A stretch of DNA of 64,000 bases from Comamonadaceae bacterium PBBC1 (GTDB lineage: Bacteria; Pseudomonadota; Gammaproteobacteria; Burkholderiales; Burkholderiaceae_C): positions 62,001-126,000 of the forward strand of contig NKIP01000010.1 in the NCBI GenBank assembly GCA_002256145.1. The letters are read 5' to 3'. Under the pieces are notes generated by a model that saw nothing but the letters and a program-made list of their open reading frames with translations, was not told the DNA's origin and did not search any database. Positions 29,632 to 37,814 of this stretch are shown in pieces; within the stretch, counting starts at the first letter, position 1; each line of letters opens with the position of its first letter. Made by a program: the position numbers and the translations under genes.

Positions 29632-30171
29632 TCAATCGTCTTCAGCCGCGCTGATTTCCGGGAAAAGCACCTCGGTGAAGCCAAACCGGTTGAAGTCACG
29701 CACCCGCATGGGATAAAGCTTGCCGATCAAGTGGTCGCATTCATGCTGCACCACACGGGCATGAAAACCATCGACGGTGCGGACGATGGGTGTGCCTTGT
29801 TCGTCAAACCCTGTGTAACGTATGCGCGACCAGCGAGGCACCACACCCCGCATGCCGGGGACTGACAGGCAACCTTCCCAATCTTCTTCCTGCGCAGCAT
29901 CCATCGGCGTGATCACCGGGTTGATCAGCACCGTGCGCGGCACCAGAGGACGGCCGGGGTAGCGCGGGTTCACGCTTGAGCTGCCAAAAATCACCACTTG
30001 AAGGTTCACCCCTATTTGCGGCGCCGCCAAACCTGCGCCATTGACACTGGCCATGGTGTCTTGCATGTCAGCGATCAACGCGTGCAGCTCAGGGGTCTCA
30101 AAGGCGGTCACGGGTTCGGCCATGCGCAGCAAACGCACATCGCCCATTTTGAGGATTTCTCGAACAGTCAT
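29632..30171 (-). CDS. def: Peptide deformylase
   Basis: Deformylase removes the N-formyl group from nascent proteins. The 179-aa metalloenzyme has all three motifs: [10 protein letters not shown] (residues 45-54), EGCLSVP with metal ligand Cys101, and QHECDH with His143, Glu144 and His147. The ATG at 30171 is preferred to a TTG six bases upstream. It is not next to fmt, unlike many bacterial def genes, and may therefore be a second copy; the motifs are intact, so activity is expected. The repeat-protein gene is just upstream on the same strand (gap 10 bp). Confidence 0.93.
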   Translation of the reverse strand: MTVREILKMGDVRLLRMAEPVTAFETPELHALIADMQDTMASVNGAGLAAPQIGVNLQVVIFGSSSVNPRYPGRPLVPRTVLINPVITPMDAAQEEDWEGCLSVPGMRGVVPRWSRIRYTGFDEQGTPIVRTVDGFHARVVQHECDHLIGKLYPMRVRDFNRFGFTEVLFPEISAAEDD

Positions 30172-30181
30172 GGCCAAGGTC

Positions 30182-30577
30182 TCACATGAAAAAATAAAAA
30201 AACACGATCATTTGCGTTCGCCGAAGCCCATCGGCGCGGCCAATGGGTCGACCCGATGCATCGTACAGCCGATCGCCATCGATGCGCCCCATGAGCGAGC
30301 CCGAAGCGCTGTAAAGCCGTTCACCATCAATGCGTCCAATCTGGCTGCCCGAGGCGCTGTAGACGCGGGTGCCATCGATGCGGCCCAGCTGCCGGCCCGA
30401 AGCGTCATAAATGCGCTCGCCGTCCACCCGGCCTAACTGCTGCCCCGATCCGTTGTAAAAACGTTCGGCATCCACCCGCCCCAATGCACGCCCGCTGCTG
30501 TCAAACATGCGCTGGGCCACAGCGGTGGGCATCAGCAGGCTCCATACAAGCAAGGCCGTGGTCAGGTGTGGCGTCAT
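30182..30577 (-). CDS. Secreted protein made of six 16-residue repeats
   Basis: A 131-aa protein with a signal peptide (hydrophobic residues 7-21, cleavage probably after AVA). Residues 23-118 are six perfect-length tandem 16-residue units with consensus RxYxASGxxxGRIDGx. After the last unit comes a short hydrophobic end, MIVFFYFF. Such YD/SG-GRIDG repeats suggest stacked beta-hairpins, like the beta-flower-type repeat proteins known mainly from Bacteroidetes; this likeness is from memory of the pattern. No enzymatic motif is visible and the function is unknown. The ATG at 30577 was chosen because the signal peptide starts there. It lies upstream of def on the same strand and may be co-transcribed with it. 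Confidence 0.75.
   Translation of the reverse strand: MTPHLTTALLVWSLLMPTAVAQRMFDSSGRALGRVDAERFYNGSGQQLGRVDGERIYDASGRQLGRIDGTRVYSASGSQIGRIDGERLYSASGSLMGRIDGDRLYDASGRPIGRADGLRRTQMIVFFYFFM
30224..30511 (-). repeat. Six in-frame tandem repeats of 48 bp
   Basis: The 288 bp encode residues 23-118 of the secreted repeat protein, six units of exactly 48 bp with diverged bases but conserved protein consensus (RxYxASGxxxGRIDGx). The degeneracy at the DNA level with conservation at the protein level indicates selection on the protein. Confidence 0.85.
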
Positions 30578-30871
30578 CGGCAGACAATCGCAGAGGTTGA
30601 AGAAAGGTTGTCCTTGCAAACACTTGAAAAAATCTGGCTTCAAATGGGTGCAGGCGCATTGACTGACTGTAAACCGAGCGTTCATGAAATTGGACGATCA
30701 TTTCAAAAATCCAGGCGGGTGACATCGGCCACGGTCACCGTTGTCGCTGCGAGTGCGGTTTGAGTGCAGTGCCAAGCCTGGGACGCAGCACCACAGCGTT
30801 TGGACGAGGCCCTTTGGAATGGATGGTCTTCAAGACACTCGCGAGGAGCGCGTGAGAAGATCGCCCGATCC
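30578..30871. other. 294-bp divergent region between repeat protein and NYN gene
   Basis: No supported gene. The NYN frame continues upstream to a GTG at 30764, adding 36 residues with no protein-like character. No strong promoter, ribosome-binding site or palindrome was found. Confidence 0.5.
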
Positions 30872-32722
30872 ATGAACGCAGAAAACCACTTATTCCCCGC
30901 GCCGCAGCCACCCCAAGCCCTTGGCCCCCATGGCACTTCGCCCGATTGGGTGGCCATTTGGCAGGGCCTGGATGCCGAAGTGTTGGACCATTTGAAAAGC
31001 GCTGTGCAGGCCATGCCCGACAGTGATTTGGTGGCGGGTGCCAAACAGTTGCCCGAGCTGATGCAGGGCCTGAAGCAAGACAAGCCCAACACCGATTTGC
31101 TGCGCCAACGCGTGTTGGCCAAGATGCAGCTCAAAACGCTGCCGCCTTTGGTTTTGGAGTTGCTCAGAAGCGCCACTTTGTCCGAGCCGCTGGTGGCGGT
31201 GCTGAGCGACAAGGCGATTGAGCAGGGTTTGGCGGCCTTGATGGAGCGATTTGGCAGGGTGCCGGTGCTGGCAGCGATGTGGCTCGATGAGCGCGATTCG
31301 GTGCGGGCCTTGGCCCAATCGTGCGCTCCTGCCCACACCAAATCCAAGCTGGGCAAGCCCAAGACGGGAGAAACTTTCAAACAGCGCTTCAAGCCTTTGC
31401 TGACGGTGCTGCAGCCGGTGCTGGCAGATGTGCCCTACGAGCCGCCCACAGCCCGCCCCAACACGCGCCAGTTACCCGCCGCTGCGGCGGCGCAGCCCCA
31501 AAGCCGCGAACAAGCCGAGCGCGAGATCCGGGCCAGTTCTTTGTTCAAGCAGGTGCAGCGCGAGCGCAACGAATTGCAGGACGAACGCGATGGCCTGATG
31601 CGCCAGCGCGACAAGCTGAGCAAGGACGTGCAGGCACTCGACGAGCAACTCAAGGCAGCGCGTGCGCGGCTGGCCGAGGTGGAGGGCGATTGGCGTGTGC
31701 GGGTGGCGCAGGGCATTGCCGATGGGTTGAACAAGCGCATGGCGCCGTGGCTGACGGCCAGTGAGGCCTTGACCTTGCCGGTGTCACACCAGGCCGATCC
31801 GCTGGAGCGGGCCCGGCAATTGCTGGCGCGGCAGGCGCAAGAGGACAAGCGTTTCGGCACGCGCAGCGCCTTGGGGCAGCAACTGGCCGAGGCACAGCGC
31901 TTGCTGGCGGCGCTGCAAGAGGCGCAGGCCGAGGCTTTGCGGCCCCTGCCTCAGTTGGCCGAGGAACAACGTACGCTGGCCACCCACATTGAGGCCTTGC
32001 AGGCGCGGCTGGCGCAAAGCTCGATCCAGCCCACGCGTCAGCCCGTTCGGCAACTGGGGCAGGCGCTGCTGGCCATCCACGACATGGACGAGTTGCAGGA
32101 GAAAAAACGTCAGGTCGAGCGCAGCATGCTGGCCGAAGCCTGGAGCATGGCCATGTGCCAGCAGGCCTACGATGCGCTGGACAGGCGAGCCATGCAGATT
32201 TATGACCTGCACCACCCGGCCACTGGCGTGCACAAAGACGAACACCCGCCTGTCACGCCCAAGCAGCATTTTGAGCACGGGCTGCGCCATGCGCGGCCGA
32301 TTCGGCTGATCATCGATGGGCACAACCTGCTGCCCAAGCTCAAACCCTTGATTGGGGCCGAGTATTTTTCTGCCGAACAAGGGCCCAATGCGCGGGCTCG
32401 GGCTTTGCTGATCGAGCGGGTGCAGCGCCTGACCGAGCTGCACCCACTGCTCAGCGCCGACATTGTGTTTGATGGCCCGGATGACCAGCACTGGAGCGAG
32501 ACCGCGAGCTTGCGGGTGTGGTTTTCTGGCGGGCAGGGCAGCGACCGGGCGGACGGCCGGATTTTGGAGGCGCTGCAGGCCCAGCTGCATCTGGGGCAGC
32601 GTTTTCAGGGTCAAGATGTGGCTTGCTTCGTGGTCACCGAGGACCGAGATTTGCGGCTCAAATCCCAGGCCTTGAAGGCCATGGTGGTCTCGCCCCTGGA
32701 GATGTGGGCCATGGTGTATTGA
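30872..32722 (+). CDS. Coiled-coil protein with C-terminal NYN/PIN-like nuclease domain
   Basis: A 616-aa protein with three parts. Residues about 1-170 are helical with no recognised domain. Residues about 175-440 are a long Arg/Glu/Gln/Leu-rich predicted coiled coil. The C-terminal part from about 475 looks like a NYN (YacP/Rae1-like) nuclease domain: LIIDGHN with Asp482, IVFDGPDD with Asp534, GSDRADG with Asp558/Asp561, and VTEDRDL with Asp591/Asp593. These are the acidic positions expected for a Mg-dependent PIN/NYN active site. RNA cleavage, perhaps on ribosomes, is inference from the fold. ATG 30872 is chosen; GTG 30764 is possible. It is divergent from the repeat protein and convergent with the lipoprotein gene. 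I do not recognise a named gene with this architecture. Confidence 0.75.
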   Translation: MNAENHLFPAPQPPQALGPHGTSPDWVAIWQGLDAEVLDHLKSAVQAMPDSDLVAGAKQLPELMQGLKQDKPNTDLLRQRVLAKMQLKTLPPLVLELLRSATLSEPLVAVLSDKAIEQGLAALMERFGRVPVLAAMWLDERDSVRALAQSCAPAHTKSKLGKPKTGETFKQRFKPLLTVLQPVLADVPYEPPTARPNTRQLPAAAAAQPQSREQAEREIRASSLFKQVQRERNELQDERDGLMRQRDKLSKDVQALDEQLKAARARLAEVEGDWRVRVAQGIADGLNKRMAPWLTASEALTLPVSHQADPLERARQLLARQAQEDKRFGTRSALGQQLAEAQRLLAALQEAQAEALRPLPQLAEEQRTLATHIEALQARLAQSSIQPTRQPVRQLGQALLAIHDMDELQEKKRQVERSMLAEAWSMAMCQQAYDALDRRAMQIYDLHHPATGVHKDEHPPVTPKQHFEHGLRHARPIRLIIDGHNLLPKLKPLIGAEYFSAEQGPNARARALLIERVQRLTELHPLLSADIVFDGPDDQHWSETASLRVWFSGGQGSDRADGRILEALQAQLHLGQRFQGQDVACFVVTEDRDLRLKSQALKAMVVSPLEMWAMVY

Positions 32723-33025
32723 GGCTGATGTGGTGCTTGATGGTGAGGTTCTTGTGAAGGCTTGATCGAGAAGCCAAGCGCACATTCGGGTGCCGGAGCC
32801 TATTGTTTCGGCCCTGTGAAGTTTTCAAGGGTCAACGATTTTGCAGGTCGGCGGCTTCAGCCCCGACATGCAGCCTGCGCCAAAGCCAGCAATGTCGGGG
32901 CTGAAGCCACCGACCTACGAGATGAGATTTTTCACAGATTTCAAACTTCAGCGTGCCGGATCAATAAGCTACGGGCGATGGGCGTGGTACGCGCCCCTCA
33001 TCAACTCTCCGCAGCGAGCGAATTT
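32723..33025. other. 303-bp convergent intergenic region
   Basis: It lies between the 3' ends of the NYN gene and the lipoprotein hydrolase gene. The only structure seen is the large palindrome at 32843-32918; the remainder shows no gene, RNA or terminator with a T-run. Confidence 0.6.
32843..32918. repeat. REP-like extragenic palindrome, copy 1
   Basis: A 27-nt left arm (32843-32869) and a 27-nt right arm (32892-32918) are inverted copies matching at 25 positions, with core GGCTTCAGCCCCGACAT and a 22-nt spacer. A related palindrome occurs at 62448-62514. Both are in gaps between convergent genes, as is common for repetitive extragenic palindromes, which can act as terminators or gyrase sites. 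Confidence 0.75.
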
Positions 33026-34081
33026 TTAACGGCGTTGGGTGCACACCGCGTCTTGCGCTTGCTTCAGGCTTAGCCGCCTGGGCAGTGGGCTTTGTTGTAA
33101 CCACTGCTCCAGGTCTTGCAGCACTTCTCGGGTTTGCAGTTGGTGCGTCAACAGGTGCCAGCCTTCGGGATAGACCACAAAGTCCAGCGCTGCGCTGGGG
33201 CCGCCTGCGGCGTTCATGTGGGTCAGCCAGTCGCACACGGGCGATGGCGGGATGATGCGGTCGCGCAGGCCATACAGCACCAAGCTGGGCTGTGGCGGCG
33301 AGGTGCTGAGGTTTTGGGCGCGGCCCATCAGCTGAGTCACCCCGGCCAAGCTGCTGACGCGGGTGGCTTTGATGAAGAGAGGATCGCGCCCAAGTTCGCG
33401 CGAGACCTCGGGGTCGTTGGTGGGGGTGATGCCCAAAGACTGCACGCCCCGACCGGTGAACACCATGTCGGGGGCGACGGCGTTCATGAATTGCAGGCTG
33501 AGCCGCTGGTACCAGGGCATGCTGTTCGCGCCCCAGACGGCGGGGGCCTTGAGCACAATGTGGTCGGCCATCAAACCGGGTGTTTCAGCCGCTGCCACCC
33601 ACACCAAAGCGCCGCCCATGCTTTCGCCTACGACCGTCACCGGCAAGCCGGGGTGTCGAACACGCAATTGCGCCGCGATGTGGCGCAGGTCGGCCAGCAG
33701 CGTGTCTGTGCCGGGCCAGATGCCAGGCTTTGGGTTGGCCCCAAAGCCGCGTTGGTCGTAGGCGTAAACCGTGGCACCGAGTTCACCCGCCAGGTGCTGC
33801 GCCAGGGCCTCGAAGGCCTTGCTGTAGTCGTTGAAGCCATGCACGCCCAGCACGATGTGCCGGGGCGTGGGTGTGGCCCAGACCCGTGCGCTCAGGCTTT
33901 CGCCACCGGGCAAATCAAAGTGCATGGGCCTGGCCTGCAGCACTTGGGCGGGGGTGATTTTGTCGGCGATGACAGCCACACGCGATGGGGGCGTGGTGGC
34001 GCTGCAGCCGGCCAACAGCAGCAGGCCCCAAGCGCAGACCAAGTGCTTGGCTTTGATCTGGAGGGAACTGAGGTGTGTCAT
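33026..34081 (-). CDS. Alpha/beta-hydrolase lipoprotein (monoacylglycerol lipase/S33-like)
   Basis: The 351-aa precursor has a lipobox LAGC with Cys26, so it is probably anchored to the envelope. The mature part is an alpha/beta hydrolase: HGFNDYS oxyanion-hole region, the nucleophile elbow GESMGG, an acid near LYGLRDRIIPP, and the catalytic His in PEGWHLLTH. It resembles serine-aminopeptidase-like lysophospholipases. The substrate is unknown; lipid esters are likely. The ATG at 34081 is chosen because it starts the signal sequence. Next on the strand upstream is an aminotransferase gene, 59 bp away. Confidence 0.8.
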   Translation of the reverse strand: MTHLSSLQIKAKHLVCAWGLLLLAGCSATTPPSRVAVIADKITPAQVLQARPMHFDLPGGESLSARVWATPTPRHIVLGVHGFNDYSKAFEALAQHLAGELGATVYAYDQRGFGANPKPGIWPGTDTLLADLRHIAAQLRVRHPGLPVTVVGESMGGALVWVAAAETPGLMADHIVLKAPAVWGANSMPWYQRLSLQFMNAVAPDMVFTGRGVQSLGITPTNDPEVSRELGRDPLFIKATRVSSLAGVTQLMGRAQNLSTSPPQPSLVLYGLRDRIIPPSPVCDWLTHMNAAGGPSAALDFVVYPEGWHLLTHQLQTREVLQDLEQWLQQSPLPRRLSLKQAQDAVCTQRR

Positions 34082-34140
34082 GAGCAGGTCAGCGGCTGAT
34101 TTTTGAGCTGGGGCCATCGTCAACCCCACACCTCTTGGCT

Positions 34141-35310
34141 TCACAGTCCTTTGAGTTTGTCCAGTGCCGCGTGCAGGGTTTCGTCGGTTTTGGCAAAGCA
34201 AAACCGGATGACTTTTTGGTCAAAGCCATTGCCATAAAAGGCCGACAGGGGGATGGCGGCCACGCCCATCTCGGCCGTCAGCCATTGGCAAAAGTCGGCT
34301 TCGCTCAAGTTTTTCTCGGGCACTTTCAGCTCCGAAATGTCGGCGCACTGGAAATAGGTGCCTTCGCCAGGCAGCAGCTTGAAGTGGGTTTTCGCCAAGC
34401 CATCTCGAAACAGGTCACGCTTGCGTTGGTAAAACGCAGGCAACTGCAAATAGGGCGCAGGGTCGGCCATGTAGCGGGCCAAGGCGTGCTGCATGGGGGT
34501 GTTCACGGTGAACACCATGAATTGGTGGACTTTGCGCAGCTCAGCGGTGTAGGCAGCAGGGGCAGCCACGGTGCCGACCTTCCAGCCCGTCACATGGTAG
34601 GTTTTGCCAAAGCTGGAGACAATGAAGGCCCGTGCAGCCAAGCCATCAAAATGCGCGGCACTCCAGTGCTGCAGCGGGGCATAAACCATGTGCTCGTAGA
34701 CCTCGTCGCTGATCAGCACCACGTTGGTGGGGGCCAGAATCTCTTGAAGGGTCAGCATTTCTTCGCGCGTCCAGACCATGCCGCTGGGGTTGTGCGGGGT
34801 GTTGATCAAGATCGCGCGGGTGCGTGGGCCGATGGCGGCGTGGATGCGGTCAAAGTCGGGCCTGAAGCTGCCCGGCATCAGAGGCACACGCACCACGCGG
34901 CCACCGGCCAGTTCGATGTTGGGCACGTAACTGTCGTAGCAGGGTTCAAGCACGATGACCTCGTCGCCGGGGTGGACGATGGTCAAAATGATGGCCAAGA
35001 TGGCTTGTGTGGCCCCGGCGGTGACGGTGATTTCAGTGGCCGGGTTGTAGTGTCGACCGTAGAGGGTTTCGATTTTGGTGGCCACGGCTTCGCGCAACGG
35101 GGCCACACCGGGCATGGGCGGGTACTGGTTGAGGCCCTCACCCATGGCGTCGTTCACCAACTCGGTCAACCGCGGGTCACACGGAAAGTCCGGGAAGCCC
35201 TGGCCGAGGTTGACGGCTTTTTTTTCGGCGGCCAAGGCCGACATGACGGTGAAGATGGTGGTGCCCATGTGGGGCGCTTTTGAAATGAGGGCGGGGCTGT
35301 TGGCGTTCAT
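34141..35310 (-). CDS. Methionine aminotransferase-like class I/II enzyme (YbdL type)
   Basis: The 389-aa PLP enzyme has the fold-type I motifs NTPHNPSG (residues 170-177), SDEVYEH (201-207) and the PLP lysine in SSFGKTYHVTGWK (Lys236). The N-terminal GQGFPDF segment is typical of the YbdL/kynurenine-aminotransferase group, which prefers methionine and other hydrophobic or aromatic amino acids. The exact substrate is inferred. It lies directly downstream of cysB (22 bp), which fits a sulfur amino acid role. Confidence 0.83.
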   Translation of the reverse strand: MNANSPALISKAPHMGTTIFTVMSALAAEKKAVNLGQGFPDFPCDPRLTELVNDAMGEGLNQYPPMPGVAPLREAVATKIETLYGRHYNPATEITVTAGATQAILAIILTIVHPGDEVIVLEPCYDSYVPNIELAGGRVVRVPLMPGSFRPDFDRIHAAIGPRTRAILINTPHNPSGMVWTREEMLTLQEILAPTNVVLISDEVYEHMVYAPLQHWSAAHFDGLAARAFIVSSFGKTYHVTGWKVGTVAAPAAYTAELRKVHQFMVFTVNTPMQHALARYMADPAPYLQLPAFYQRKRDLFRDGLAKTHFKLLPGEGTYFQCADISELKVPEKNLSEADFCQWLTAEMGVAAIPLSAFYGNGFDQKVIRFCFAKTDETLHAALDKLKGL

Positions 35311-35332
35311 GTGCAAAGGGATGAGGCGTTCT

Positions 35333-36274
35333 TCAGAGTTCGTAATCGTTGACGTGGCCGGTCATGGCTTTGGCGATCAGTGGTGCGGTCAGACGATCGC
35401 TCAGCAGTTCGGCAAATTGGTAGACAAATTGGCGCAAATAGGCCCCGCGCTTGAAGGCCACTCGGGCCACGTTCATACCCAAGAGTTGACCCAAGGGGCG
35501 CACGGCCAAGTCTTTGACCGGGTCGTCCTGCACGGCCATTTCGGCCACGATACCAATCCCAAGCCCCAAGCGCACATAGGTTTTGATGACGTCCGAGTCG
35601 ATGGCTTCCAGGGCGATGCGAGGGGTGATTTTTTTGGCCGCAAAGGCTTGGTCAATGCGGCTGCGTCCAGTGAATGAGGGGTGGTAGGTGATGAGTGGTT
35701 CGCTGGCAATGTCTTCCAAAGACAGTGAAGTTTTTGCAGCAAGCGGATGGTTCAGCGGCAGCACCAGCACGTGTTGCCATTCGTAGCAGGGCAGGGTCAC
35801 CAGGTCTTCGTAGGCCGACAGGGATTCGGTGGCGATGCCGATCTCGGCGGTGTCATCGAGCAGCATTTTTGCCACTTGGTCGGGTGCACCTTGGTGCAGG
35901 CTGATGTTGACTTTGGGGTATTTTTCGCGCAATTTGGCCACGGGCAGAGGCAAAACATAACGCGCTTGGGTGTGGGTGGTGGCGATCGACAAGGTGCCAC
36001 TGTCTTGGGCACTGTAATGGTCACCGATTTTGCGTAAATTGCCGACTTCACGCAGAATCAGTTCAATGCTGCGCAGCACCTGTTCACCGGGTTCCGTGAT
36101 GCGCTTGAGTCGCTTGCCATGGCGGGCAAAAATTTCGATGCCCAGCTCCTCTTCAAGCTCAATGATGGCTTTGGACACACCCGGTTGAGAGGTGTGGAGC
36201 GCTTTGGCCGTTTCAGTGAGGTTGAGGTTGCGCCGAGCAGCCTCTTGAACAAAGCGAAATTGGTGAAGGTTCAT
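35333..36274 (-). CDS. cysB: LysR-type regulator CysB
   Basis: CysB activates sulfate assimilation genes and senses N-acetylserine. The 313-aa protein has the LysR helix-turn-helix (residues 18-45, NLTETAKALHTSQPGVSKAI) and a CysB-type effector domain; the start MNLHQFRFVQEAARRNLNLT is characteristic. The close paralogue Cbl is the alternative. It is transcribed after the chelatase gene and before the aminotransferase gene, forming a small sulfur-themed tail to the lptFG operon. Confidence 0.9.
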   Translation of the reverse strand: MNLHQFRFVQEAARRNLNLTETAKALHTSQPGVSKAIIELEEELGIEIFARHGKRLKRITEPGEQVLRSIELILREVGNLRKIGDHYSAQDSGTLSIATTHTQARYVLPLPVAKLREKYPKVNISLHQGAPDQVAKMLLDDTAEIGIATESLSAYEDLVTLPCYEWQHVLVLPLNHPLAAKTSLSLEDIASEPLITYHPSFTGRSRIDQAFAAKKITPRIALEAIDSDVIKTYVRLGLGIGIVAEMAVQDDPVKDLAVRPLGQLLGMNVARVAFKRGAYLRQFVYQFAELLSDRLTAPLIAKAMTGHVNDYEL

Positions 36275-36318
36275 ATGCTAATTGTCATATTGATTCACAC
36301 CATTATGCTTTGTTGGGT

Positions 36319-36711
36319 CTATTGATCCTTGCCAGAGCCACCCGCAATGTCGGCCATGAGCTGCGTCATCGCGGGGTGCTCGCCGATGGGCGGCATCAAC
36401 TCAAAGGCCATTTGGGGGTAAGCTTGGACCAAGTCCTTGACCAGCAAGGGCAAATCTTCTCTGGCGTGACGTCCCACGCCTAAAAACATGGGAACAATGC
36501 GCAAATGCTCAATGCCTTGTTTCATCATCTGCTCAACGGTTTCAGGCAAGTCCGGTTGGGTCAACTCCAAAAAGGCGCAGGCCACGGCGATATCGGGATG
36601 TTGCTCCAGCATGCGTCGAGCCACCGCGTCCATGGGCAGTCTCCAAAGTGGATCGCGCGAACCATGTGCAAACAAGATCACGCCTGCTTTGATGTTTTCT
36701 TTTTGAGTCAT
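36319..36711 (-). CDS. CbiX/SirB-family sirohydrochlorin chelatase
   Basis: A 130-aa single-domain protein with the family motif FAHGSRDPLW carrying the catalytic His near the N-terminus and the VPMFLGVGRHAREDLP segment. Short CbiX/SirB proteins insert cobalt or iron into sirohydrochlorin, for cobalamin or sirohaem. Being next to cysB, and since sirohaem is the cofactor of sulfite reductase, iron insertion is the more likely role here; that is inference. The ATG at 36711 overlaps the lptG stop by 4 bp. Confidence 0.82.
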   Translation of the reverse strand: MTQKENIKAGVILFAHGSRDPLWRLPMDAVARRMLEQHPDIAVACAFLELTQPDLPETVEQMMKQGIEHLRIVPMFLGVGRHAREDLPLLVKDLVQAYPQMAFELMPPIGEHPAMTQLMADIAGGSGKDQ

Positions 36712-37814
36712 CGCCTGAGCACCATCCACCAAAAAGCAGCCAAGGATATGGCGCTGTAAATCAAAGCCGGTGCTGCAGAAGTCAGCAACGGTTGCCAGTT
36801 TTGTAAATTGCCGATGAAACTGAAAATATTGTTGAGCAATGAAAAGCTGATTCCCGCAAGCACGCCGCCAAAAACGTGGCCTGCAATTTGTCCTGAACGA
36901 AAGTTCAAATATGCAAAGGGCAGGGCGAGCACCAGCATCACCAAACAGCTCAATGGGTAAAAAACCTTGCGCCAAAACTCAATTTCATAGCGCTGGGCAT
37001 TTTGATTGTTGCTGGACAAATGTCGCATGTAATTGAACAGATCCCATGTGCTCATGGTGTCAGGGCTGAGTAACGCCGCAGCGACCATGTCCGCACTGAT
37101 CCTGGTCTTCCATGCCAACTGGGTGTGCTGTTGAACTTGGTATCTTTCGAGGCCACTCGGCGGATCTTGTTGCAGTGTTTTTTCTAGAACCTGTTTCAAT
37201 TGCCATTCGTTTGCTAGGATTTCCCCGGTTGCCGCAGTGGTGATCGAGAGTAAACGCCCTTCGCTGTTGAAAGCATGAATGCGAATGTCTTGCATGTGTG
37301 CAATGCCATCAAATCGTCGCACGTTGACTGCAAATTGATGTTGACCTTGTTTTTCCTTGAGCCATGCACCTGTTTGGCCAACTGTCAAGTTGCCCTGAAA
37401 TTTGGTTTTGATCTGTTGGGCCTGACGTTCGGCCCAAGGTGATGCGTAATCACCAAAGAAAAAAGTCAAACTCACAAAAATCAGACCGAGTTTGAGAAGC
37501 ATGCTCAGTGCCGCCCATGGTTCGAGTCCCCCAGTTCGTAAGATCGTAAACTCTGAACTTTGTGCCAGACGGGCCATCACAAAAATGCTGCCGATCAAGA
37601 CGGAAATGGGCATCAACTCATAAAGATGGTTAGGCGTTTTAAGCGCAATGAACAACACGGCATGCTGCATGCGATAGCCTTGAGCTGCATACCTGTCCAA
37701 CGCTTGAAGTTCGTCAACGAGGTCAAAAAACAAAAACAAAGCCAAAAAACCAGCCAACACAAACAAAACAGCACGCAAAATTTCGCCATGCAAGAGGGTA
37801 CGGACCGTTTTCAT
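36708..37814 (-). CDS. lptG: LPS export permease LptG
   Basis: LptG and LptF form the membrane part of the LptB2FG ABC transporter that extracts LPS from the inner membrane. The 368-aa protein has the YjgP/YjgQ layout: an N-terminal pair of membrane segments, a periplasmic beta-jellyroll region in the middle, and C-terminal membrane helices (PLSCLVMLVLALPFAYL and the last 60 residues). The ATG at 37814 overlaps the lptF end by 4 bp. The long frame upstream of it is inside lptF and is not coding. Confidence 0.92.
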   Translation of the reverse strand: MKTVRTLLHGEILRAVLFVLAGFLALFLFFDLVDELQALDRYAAQGYRMQHAVLFIALKTPNHLYELMPISVLIGSIFVMARLAQSSEFTILRTGGLEPWAALSMLLKLGLIFVSLTFFFGDYASPWAERQAQQIKTKFQGNLTVGQTGAWLKEKQGQHQFAVNVRRFDGIAHMQDIRIHAFNSEGRLLSITTAATGEILANEWQLKQVLEKTLQQDPPSGLERYQVQQHTQLAWKTRISADMVAAALLSPDTMSTWDLFNYMRHLSSNNQNAQRYEIEFWRKVFYPLSCLVMLVLALPFAYLNFRSGQIAGHVFGGVLAGISFSLLNNIFSFIGNLQNWQPLLTSAAPALIYSAISLAAFWWMVLRR

